Shown here: positions 7,801-14,340 of the stretch, one piece after another | How positions within the stretch are numbered: position 1 is the stretch's first letter | Layout: each line of letters begins with the position of its first letter | IMG/VR virus record: IMGVR_UViG_3300010354_000467 | Coordinates: 1-28,194 of that record | Length of the DNA: 28,194 nt | DNA from: a virus | Direction: 5' to 3' (one strand) | Position numbers and translations under genes: made by a program | The notes under the pieces: model-generated | What the model saw: the letters and a program-made list of their open reading frames with translations, nothing else | Database searches by the model: none | Told to the model about the DNA's origin: nothing

Positions 7801-10800
7801 CGCTTTAGATAAAACAACAAAAACATTTTTTGAGTTCAAAGGCGGCGATCCAACAACTCCTGCCGAATTGATGGCTAAATTTAAAGGAGTAAGAGTTCAG
7901 CTTGTTGACAAATATCGAAAAGAATTAGATACATGGAATGATGTATTAGTCTCTAATCCTAATTGGGGATACTCACAGGGATTTATTCCTAACTTTGCTG
8001 ATTTAGATAGTGGCGCTCGTAGTATGCTTGTTAGTTCTGGAATAGTTCCTTTTGTTGTAGATCTACAAAGAAAAACAATGGCCGCTAGTTCTGCTGGCGA
8101 TGACATGTTTCATTCTCAAATTGTAAATAAAAAATTTATTGATCCAGTATCAGGAAAACCTATTTATCCAAAATTGTACGGTGATGACATTCATAGTGCC
8201 GCTTGGAAAGATATTTTTGTTAGAGGATTTGTAGATTCAAGTACTGGTAAAGTTAATTTTGATTTGACTGCTCCACAAAAAGCAGACAAACAATTTTTAT
8301 CTAAGCACTCTGTTTTATTAGAAAAAGTAAAACAAAAATATGCTGAAAAATTCAAATCAGCTATTCAGGTAAAACCAAGAAGAGTTTCTCCATTAGCTGC
8401 GTTTAGAAGTGGTGGCTTTATTCCTAATTTTAATTATCAAAAATCCGTAATGGGATTAGAAGAAAGATTAAGTGGTAATAAAGCTATATTAGATACTAGC
8501 AGCGGACCTTTTCCATTTATAAGAAATAGTGGTCAGCCTAATTTTGCTGCTGCCGTTGCAGATCATGGAGGCTTGACTCAAGCTTTGAACGATTCAATGA
8601 CAGGACAAAAAGCTGCTGGTTTGATGTATAAAGGATATGTTCCTAATTTTGCAGATTTTGACATAAGAGGAACTCCGTTGCAATCACAAAAAGGAGGAGC
8701 AGTAAGTTATAATAAAATAAATGCAACTATAAATAAATATGTCGATGATCTAAAAAAATCAGGCGATTTAGTTAATAAAACTAATATTGAATTTGCAGCA
8801 GAAATTAAAGCATTATTACCATCGTTAAAACTTAATCAAAAAAGTTTTAATGAAGTTCAGAGAGCGGCTATTGATTATGCGAAAGCAGAAAAACAGGCAA
8901 CAATTCAAAGAAATGCGGAAAGAGATGCGAGATATCAAAGAAGATTTGGTCCACAAACTGGCACTGTATTTGAAAGAATTGGAGGAAGTATTGGTGGAAT
9001 TCGCGGTAGACGAAATGCAGGAAATTTAGAAAGAAGACTTGGAGGATTAAGTAATAATGTTGGTTTTCAATTAGGCGCTCCAATTGTTGGAGGTGTTTTA
9101 GAAGAAGCGATAACTGGTGGCAAAGACAGATCTCAATTATCTACTGCACAAAGATTTGCAGGAAATGCGGCTAGTTCTGTGATAACTGGTATTAGTACAG
9201 GTGCCGCATTAGGAACCGCTTTCGGTGGACCGGGAATAGGAACTGCTGTAGGAGCAGTCATTGGATTAGGAAATGCTGCGCTTCAAGCTCAAGAAAGCGT
9301 TCAAGATTTAGCAAATGCCGCAGATCAATATAAAGCTCAAACAACAGCTACAATGGATGCTGGTAAATCTTATATTGAGCAACTAAATCAATTATCTAAC
9401 ATATCTGATCCTTCTTTATTGAATCAAGCTTTATATAAATTAGGAGAAACATTTGATGATATAAATAAAAATTCTCCAGAATTAGGTCGTAAATTTTATG
9501 AAGCTGGTGGAGATGTTGAAAAAATGCAAAAAGCTATTCAAGATTTTAATAAAGAAACAGTTACGGTATTATCAGCAAAAAGATTATCTGCCGCTTTATC
9601 TCAATTAGAAATTTCTATTTTTACCGGTAGTTCTAAAACATTGAAAAATCTTAAAAAGAGTGGTTATGATACAGTTGAAAATAAAATTTCAAATTTTGGT
9701 AAAGATGAAATCATTAAAACCGAAGGAAGCCTACAAACATCTTTTGTTAGATTTCAAGGTTTTTTTGAACTTTTAAAAGAAGGTGGATTGACAGCAGAAA
9801 ATTCTGCAAAATTTATTGAAGAATTTCAAAAAGAATTACAAGGAGCCACAAGCGAATCTGATCTGAAAGCTATTGCTGAAAAATATAATATAACAGAAAC
9901 TGTAGCAACAGAACTTGCAAAACTATCTGATAATGTTATAGATGAAATGGGTCCAGAAGGAAAATTTTTTATTCAAAATAGCGTTGAATTGGTGAAGAGA
10001 TTTTATAATGAAACAGATAAAAAGTTTAAAACAGCTACTCAACAAGCTAAAGAACTACAATTTAATTCACGCGAATTGTTGCGTAAATTGCGCGATGGTA
10101 TAGATAATTACGTCTTTAACATAGCAAAACAAATTCAACAAAAAGAGTTTGAAGCATCACGTTTAAATGTTTTAGACAATGCGGCAAGTGAATTTATAGA
10201 TAAATTAGTTACTCCTCTTCAAGCTGGAGCTAGACAAGCTGAAGCAAAAATACGTCAAACTTCTATTTCTCAAGAAACAGAAAGAATGCGTTTATCTTCC
10301 GATATAGCTGGAGCTTCAGGAAAACAAATTTTCGAAACATTAGGAGGAGGAAACAAAGAAATTATCGAAGGGCTACAAAAAACGGTTGATAATTTACAAG
10401 ATCCAAATCTTTTAGAAAATACATTAAGATCTTTAGTACAACAAACTTCTTCTGCACAAGCTGCTAAAGAAGCTGGTTTTAAAATTGGTGATCCAGAAAA
10501 ATTAGCGACATTTAATGCCCAATTAAAACAACAGTTGCAAAATACTATAATGTTGTCTGATAAACAGAAACAGCAGAATCAATTAGTTGAATTAGAAATA
10601 ACATTACTTCAAAGAAGATCTGAAGCCGCTCAGATTATGCTTGATTTAGAATATCAATTGATGGAATCAGAGTTGGCAAGAAATGTTCAATTAAATAAAT
10701 CAGCTTCAGATAGAGAAATACAAACAGCAAGAGAAAAAGCTATTTTTGAAAGACCGGGATATGGATTTGGTATGTCTCCTCAACGCATTCAAGCTGAAAA

Positions 10801-13429
10801 GGCTACATCTCAAAAAACTGAATTGCAAAGAAATCAACAAACAGCAAGAGAAAATATTTTTGCTGGTGGTGCTGATTTTCTTAGAAGTCAAACTACAAAA
10901 TTATCAGTTGATTTAAAAAATTCTTTGCAGACTCAATTAGATCAATTATCTTTAGCTAATCCAAATTTTGAAGGATCTATACAAGATATAGCTTTGCGTC
11001 CCGATTTATTTTCTAATTTAATACCTGAGAGTTTTGATAAAGAACTTTATAATAGAACTTCTGCCGCTTTAAGTGGATTAAGTCAGATTTCTATAACAAA
11101 TTTTGACTCAATCAAAGATTATGAGCAAAAGCTTTTAGAAGTAAAAGGGGTTTTAGGTCCTATTTCTGAACAAAATAAAGGCATTTATGATTCAATAAAT
11201 AAACAATTAGAATCTGTTTCTAGATTAAATATTTTACAATCCAAAGAATCTTTCGAATTAGAAATTAGCCTTGAAACTCAGAAATTAATCGCTGAACAAG
11301 CTGGAAAAACTAATGAATTTTATAATCAAAGATTACAAACTCTTTTAGAGACCGCTGATGCTGAACAAAAAGCCGCTGATGCTTTGGAAGTAAGTTTACA
11401 AGCTTTAGATACAAGACAATCTAGAGAATCTAATTTTTATGGTCTTGGAGTAATGGGTAAGGCTGCAAGTCAAGTAGATCTTAATAATCAAAGACTTGCA
11501 ATACGTCAACAACAAACAGCCCAACAAAATCTTTCAGGAGCGAGAGGTGCAGTAAATGAGTTTGCAACATATCAAAATGAAATAGCAAATTTAAAAGGTC
11601 CTATAAGTTTAGATAGAGTAAAAGCAAAAAATGCTATTGCTAATATTAATACTGAAATAAAAAATCTTGATGATGCTAAAGCTTTTGCTGATAATCTAGC
11701 TAAAGCGAGAAATTCTTTAGATTCTAGCTCTGAAGATGCTAAAAAACTTGCTGGTTTTGAAAATCAAGTAAGAGGAATTTTACAGAAAAATACTTCTGAA
11801 CTCGAAAAACAAAAAGCAATTCAAGATCTTATCAATAAAGGAGTAGCAGATGAAGCTAGTGATAGAACTTCGATGTATCAAGGTTTTAGATCAGGCTTTG
11901 ATGATTTAATTACACAAGGTGACGAAATAGGGCATAAGTTAGGCAAAGAAATTCCCGGTATGTTTGCTGATGGTATGACGAATGCATTAATGGATGTTGC
12001 TAGAGGAACAAAATCAATAGGTGACGCTTTCAAAGATGTTGCTATTAATTTTGGTCAAACTTTGATGCAAGAAGTGATGAGAGCAGCTATTGGTAAAGCA
12101 TTGGGAACCGTTGGTATGGGCTTATTTGGTGGAAATCAAAAAGGCGGTTTGATTCATGCTCAAAATGGTATGTACATAAGCGGAGGAAGAAATGGCGACC
12201 GTAATCTTGCGTTATTAGAAGATGGTGAATATGTATTAAATAGAAACGCTGTAGAATCTTTTGGTGGCCCCGGCGTATTGGATAAAATTAATTATGATAT
12301 GGCTCCAAGATTTGGCAGTAAAATGCAGGGCGGTGGATCTTTTGAATTGGCTCCAGAAATGCAGTATAATAAAGATCAAGAATTTGATTATACTGGTAAT
12401 CTAATGAGTGGCGCTACTAATGTTGGACAAATTGATCAAGCTAATTATACAGCTTATGCATTTGCTGAAGATGCGTATTTCAAAAAAATGCGTGAAAAAG
12501 CAGTTCAAGATGAACAAGAAAGAGTACAAAAAGAATTCGCTAAAAAACAAAAGAACGCTCAATTGATTAGTAGTATAGTTGGTGCTGTTGGAAGCATAGC
12601 ATTAGCTGGTGGTATGGGCATGGTAGCTGCTAAATCAGCCGCAAGTGCTGGTGCTGAAGGTTTAAAACAGGCAGGTGCAGCGTCTGTTAGTTCGTCAGCA
12701 TCTGTCGCTACGAAAGAAGCGTTTGCAAAAGCTCAAGAAGCTGGAGGTAAAACTTTTGCTGAATTTTTAAAAGCTAATCCTAATGATGTTTTAATAAATG
12801 GTAAATTATTAGCTAATCTTAATGTTGCTAATCAAATGGCAAGTGGTGTAAATCCTTTGAAAATATCTGGTGGATTTGGAAGATTTGGCGGTGATGCACA
12901 ATTGAGCAATATATTGACTCAACAAGGTTTTGGTCCAGTAAAATCCGCAACTTCTGGTTTATTTGGTAATATATTTACAACAGGAGCGGGAGTTGTCGGA
13001 AGTAATGTAAGAAGAGGTCGTCAAACTGGTGGTTTGGTTGGATTTAATAGTGGTGGATTTGTTCCTTATGGTTCTAGATTATCAGATACAATTCCAGCGT
13101 TGTTAACCGGAGGTGAATATGTAATGAATAATTCAGCGGTTAAAAAATATGGATTGTCTACAATGAATTCTATGAATTCTGGATCGTATCAAGACGGAGG
13201 TTCAACTGCAACTACAAATAATAGTACAAATAATAATGCTACAAATATTTCTATCAATATTGATAAATCAGGTAAATCTGTTTATGGCGCAGATAGTTCT
13301 AGTTATGAAAAACAAGATATTGTATTGAGCAAACAAATGGCTAAACAAATCAATTCTGTTGTATTGAAAACTATGTCCAATGAAAAACGTTACGGTGGTG
13401 AATTATATAAAAATCCATTAAGAAGCTAA
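4877..13429 (+). CDS. Giant tape measure protein with inserted nuclease-like modules
   Basis: A 2850-aa protein that would set tail length. Residues 1-430 match the PhageMin_Tail/TP901 tape measure domain in style (VAFGASTAVLGGVI, SFGEASKAALEFSRQG, AQEKTARGGAVIGNALKTIF). A hydrophobic stretch follows (427-465). Residues 552-1259 are modular, with five copies of [KQG]G[FY][IV]PNF starting at 631, 859, 1034, 1179 and 1252 and weaker forms at 552 and 592. Modules at 640-858 and 867-1033 look like PD-(D/E)XK nucleases. A glycine-rich hydrophobic segment (about 1399-1470) could span a membrane. Residues 1480-2330 are Gln/Glu/Lys-rich predicted coiled coil. The C-terminus has two ALLxxGEYVxNxxAV motifs (2445 and 2741), common in tape measure C-termini, and an Asn/Thr-rich tail. 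At about 1.5 angstrom per helical residue the whole chain would correspond to roughly 430 nm, an upper limit because the modules are folded. Confidence 0.93.
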   Translation: MAGPQINVQANQAALVSSIQAGITAYNQRFANQNQINLQVNARGFSQPLGRITGDVKDFESALAASNARVVAFGASTAVLGGVIRSFKEIVNVTIEVEKNLADINRVFGLSTAQLQKFSSALFEVSKATSSSFGEASKAALEFSRQGIKAEEVLQRTTDALLLAKLGGLSTANAIDALTASVNGFKNTGITTTQILNKLVAVEQNYAVGAGDLAEALSRTGQAAQEAGVNIDQLNALVTAAQEKTARGGAVIGNALKTIFTRLQRPETLDQLETFNIKVRDIEGNVLPAITILKNFSSVYGELADTQRAALSEQVAGVYQVNILKAIVGDLNSEQSAYNGALRDGTNATNEAQVAAAKLNQTLDALVSQTGTAAQQFANNIGQVTFEPLAKYTAQTFKSIFENLNDLLEGEGIGSVFANGFLKGIRNIIAGPGAIAAFYTLFKLIQNSFNFLTQALPQIAGITTESQKRKDIEASVLRILQQEGPLRQALLGYTGNQAAQAQLLLNAAKAQTAEYQQQLQIAQRLAPLLATKGIVVNPKSGQKGLAATRSSGYIPKITKMAETIGAQAGGYSPGQVVRSPVGGVMNTAEDVKYIPGFAQPFINPPAGSKAGRAHRQRSIQQTGVDPYMAAKGFIPNFAYKNFGFKNNLLNLNEQSIADFSYPAYFENKNLADGGLDKKGNRNNIYDSVSGVVERIPFINKERLNRQSKKYFEDYLNNKQVPTIVKNSYDRAFNKIKTFYGGLDEKSVKLQMFDKFKKGNNGDFYNFRGSLYESLVTKKVGNNYNLSNSEYSRSDLLPINAEDASLFTGIEAKSGGTGGNWKILQKAIETAVKQKQTQFNDDGYDDIDIGRYALYQTYNKGYIPNFADMSMSQIAAAVRLGKMSEADARAMGWKPTSEKIAERKGRVAQEKADKLAGISYKNIDVPWKTYDEFGGTNYDYGAAYEKHALSVLKAKYPTIQDAISAGIPGGPSSRVDALDKTTKTFFEFKGGDPTTPAELMAKFKGVRVQLVDKYRKELDTWNDVLVSNPNWGYSQGFIPNFADLDSGARSMLVSSGIVPFVVDLQRKTMAASSAGDDMFHSQIVNKKFIDPVSGKPIYPKLYGDDIHSAAWKDIFVRGFVDSSTGKVNFDLTAPQKADKQFLSKHSVLLEKVKQKYAEKFKSAIQVKPRRVSPLAAFRSGGFIPNFNYQKSVMGLEERLSGNKAILDTSSGPFPFIRNSGQPNFAAAVADHGGLTQALNDSMTGQKAAGLMYKGYVPNFADFDIRGTPLQSQKGGAVSYNKINATINKYVDDLKKSGDLVNKTNIEFAAEIKALLPSLKLNQKSFNEVQRAAIDYAKAEKQATIQRNAERDARYQRRFGPQTGTVFERIGGSIGGIRGRRNAGNLERRLGGLSNNVGFQLGAPIVGGVLEEAITGGKDRSQLSTAQRFAGNAASSVITGISTGAALGTAFGGPGIGTAVGAVIGLGNAALQAQESVQDLANAADQYKAQTTATMDAGKSYIEQLNQLSNISDPSLLNQALYKLGETFDDINKNSPELGRKFYEAGGDVEKMQKAIQDFNKETVTVLSAKRLSAALSQLEISIFTGSSKTLKNLKKSGYDTVENKISNFGKDEIIKTEGSLQTSFVRFQGFFELLKEGGLTAENSAKFIEEFQKELQGATSESDLKAIAEKYNITETVATELAKLSDNVIDEMGPEGKFFIQNSVELVKRFYNETDKKFKTATQQAKELQFNSRELLRKLRDGIDNYVFNIAKQIQQKEFEASRLNVLDNAASEFIDKLVTPLQAGARQAEAKIRQTSISQETERMRLSSDIAGASGKQIFETLGGGNKEIIEGLQKTVDNLQDPNLLENTLRSLVQQTSSAQAAKEAGFKIGDPEKLATFNAQLKQQLQNTIMLSDKQKQQNQLVELEITLLQRRSEAAQIMLDLEYQLMESELARNVQLNKSASDREIQTAREKAIFERPGYGFGMSPQRIQAEKATSQKTELQRNQQTARENIFAGGADFLRSQTTKLSVDLKNSLQTQLDQLSLANPNFEGSIQDIALRPDLFSNLIPESFDKELYNRTSAALSGLSQISITNFDSIKDYEQKLLEVKGVLGPISEQNKGIYDSINKQLESVSRLNILQSKESFELEISLETQKLIAEQAGKTNEFYNQRLQTLLETADAEQKAADALEVSLQALDTRQSRESNFYGLGVMGKAASQVDLNNQRLAIRQQQTAQQNLSGARGAVNEFATYQNEIANLKGPISLDRVKAKNAIANINTEIKNLDDAKAFADNLAKARNSLDSSSEDAKKLAGFENQVRGILQKNTSELEKQKAIQDLINKGVADEASDRTSMYQGFRSGFDDLITQGDEIGHKLGKEIPGMFADGMTNALMDVARGTKSIGDAFKDVAINFGQTLMQEVMRAAIGKALGTVGMGLFGGNQKGGLIHAQNGMYISGGRNGDRNLALLEDGEYVLNRNAVESFGGPGVLDKINYDMAPRFGSKMQGGGSFELAPEMQYNKDQEFDYTGNLMSGATNVGQIDQANYTAYAFAEDAYFKKMREKAVQDEQERVQKEFAKKQKNAQLISSIVGAVGSIALAGGMGMVAAKSAASAGAEGLKQAGAASVSSSASVATKEAFAKAQEAGGKTFAEFLKANPNDVLINGKLLANLNVANQMASGVNPLKISGGFGRFGGDAQLSNILTQQGFGPVKSATSGLFGNIFTTGAGVVGSNVRRGRQTGGLVGFNSGGFVPYGSRLSDTIPALLTGGEYVMNNSAVKKYGLSTMNSMNSGSYQDGGSTATTNNSTNNNATNISINIDKSGKSVYGADSSSYEKQDIVLSKQMAKQINSVVLKTMSNEKRYGGELYKNPLRS
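6794..7450 (+). other. Tape measure module 1: PD-(D/E)XK nuclease-like domain
   Basis: Residues 640-858 of the tape measure protein, between the first and second IPNF motifs. The pattern is RGSLYESL with Glu772, then SRSDLL with Asp794, then GIEAKSG with Glu810 and Lys812, giving D-x15-E-x-K. A Gln/Lys helix follows (ILQKAIETAVKQKQ), as in many members of this fold where a Gln lies in the helix after the catalytic strand. The DNA is about 25% G+C by my hand count, against about 39% for the next module, which fits separate origins. Catalytic activity is inferred from these residues only. Confidence 0.55.
7475..7975 (+). other. Tape measure module 2: PD-(D/E)XK nuclease-like domain
   Basis: Residues 867-1033 of the tape measure protein, between the second and third IPNF motifs. 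After a short helical region the module shows GAAYEKHALSVL with Glu944, SSRVDAL with Asp975, and FFEFKGG with Glu986 and Lys988, giving D-x10-E-x-K. The following helix has VRVQLVDKYRKEL with a Gln in the expected position. This is the cleaner of the two nuclease signatures: the Glu helix, Val-Asp strand, ExK strand and Gln helix are all present and in order. Enzymatic activity and target are not shown by the sequence. Confidence 0.6.
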
Positions 13430-13430
13430 A

Positions 13431-14339
13431 ATGAAAGGCGCAATTACAAATTACGAGAATACCTTCTATTTAGGAGGTACTGCATTATCTGGAGTTTTAT
13501 CAGTAGATGGCTCTTATAATATTGATTATAAACCAATTAATGTTATCGGTCAAGGATTTACTAAACAAGTTGTAGCTTCTATTCCTACAGCGCAATTATC
13601 TTTATCAAGATATTTAGTTAATAATGATCCAGTTTTAGATTTAACTGGGCAGCAGAGAAATTTTTCTGCTGTTCCTATTAATGGTGGTTTATATTATAAA
13701 AATAAATATTTTGCTTTCGAAAATGGATATTTAAACTCTATAGGCATAAGTTGTTCTGTTGGAGAAATACCACAAATACAATCGTCATTTGATGTATATG
13801 GAAATATTGGTCCTAATTTTAATCCTTCTGGTAATAATTATGCGGGTTCAGTTTTTGTACCTCAAGTTAAAAATATAACTATTGCTTGTAGAAATTCTTC
13901 TACAAATAGAGTTAAAGATTTCAATATTGATTTTAATAATAAAAATTTAGCAATTTATGCGTTAAGAGCAAACGATTCTAATTTACCAGTTGAGGTCAAT
14001 CAAGTTGGACCAATCGAAGTTACAACATCTTTTACATTGGATGTTGATGATTATGAAACAAAACAATTGTTTGATGATTTGAGCAGTAACGGCACAACTA
14101 ATTTTACTATAAGAGTTAGCGGAACAATATTAAAAGATATGCCTTTAACTACAGCAGATGGACAAATTTTACAAGAAGCCGCTGGAATGCAAGATTTATA
14201 TTCATTTTTAACTATAGAAGACGCAACTCCATTATTTAATTTTACTAATTCTGATGCTATAATAAATTCAGAGCAAGTTAGTTCTACCGCTGAAGATGTT
14301 GTTAGTGTAAAACTATCATATAAAACATATTTAAACTAA
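13431..14339 (+). CDS. Tail-tube-like structural protein, paralog A
   Basis: A 302-aa beta-rich protein starting one base after the tape measure stop at a TAAAATG junction. It carries three tube-type segments. The first runs from VLSVDGSYNIDYKPINVIGQ to LSLSRYLVN (about 21-64). The second is SIGISCSVGEIPQIQSSFDV followed by YGN (103-125). The third is EVTTSFTLDVDDYETKQL (around 196-213), running on into FTIRVSGTI. The protein at 16073 and the minus-strand gene at 1-1083 have counterparts in the same order. A second tube-type protein after the tape measure gene is commonly a distal or tail-tip tube ring rather than the main tube. That role is inferred. It has no signal peptide or membrane segment, and no enzymatic motif. 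Confidence 0.55.
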   Translation: MKGAITNYENTFYLGGTALSGVLSVDGSYNIDYKPINVIGQGFTKQVVASIPTAQLSLSRYLVNNDPVLDLTGQQRNFSAVPINGGLYYKNKYFAFENGYLNSIGISCSVGEIPQIQSSFDVYGNIGPNFNPSGNNYAGSVFVPQVKNITIACRNSSTNRVKDFNIDFNNKNLAIYALRANDSNLPVEVNQVGPIEVTTSFTLDVDDYETKQLFDDLSSNGTTNFTIRVSGTILKDMPLTTADGQILQEAAGMQDLYSFLTIEDATPLFNFTNSDAIINSEQVSSTAEDVVSVKLSYKTYLN

Positions 14340-14340
14340 A

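Larger units (their letters stand above)
6767..8653 (+). repeat. Five [KQG]G[FY][IV]PNF[AN] motif repeats in the tape measure protein
   Basis: The copies encode KGFIPNFA (6767-6790), KGYIPNFA (7451-7474), QGFIPNFA (7976-7999), GGFIPNFN (8411-8434) and KGYVPNFA (8630-8653). Weaker copies are SGYIPKI (from 6527) and KYIPGFA (6650-6670). Codons differ between copies (for example cct/cca and aat/aac), so this is a protein-level repeat rather than a recent DNA duplication. Distances between copies are 228, 175, 145 and 73 residues. In three of the five copies the residues after the motif are Asp-[Met/Leu/Phe]-[Ser/Asp]. The motif divides the middle of the protein into discrete modules. I recall similar PNFA repeats in structural proteins of marine phages, but I cannot cite or check that here. 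Confidence 0.85.

Noticed and set aside
6767-8653. IPNF modules as inteins
   Set aside because: No Cys/Ser at module starts and no His-Asn pair before Cys/Ser/Thr at module ends, so splicing is not supported.
4638-10891. Antisense ORFs of 60-85 aa inside the chaperone and tape measure genes
   Set aside because: They lie opposite strong coding frames, have no plausible composition or start context, and are explained by codon bias of the sense gene.
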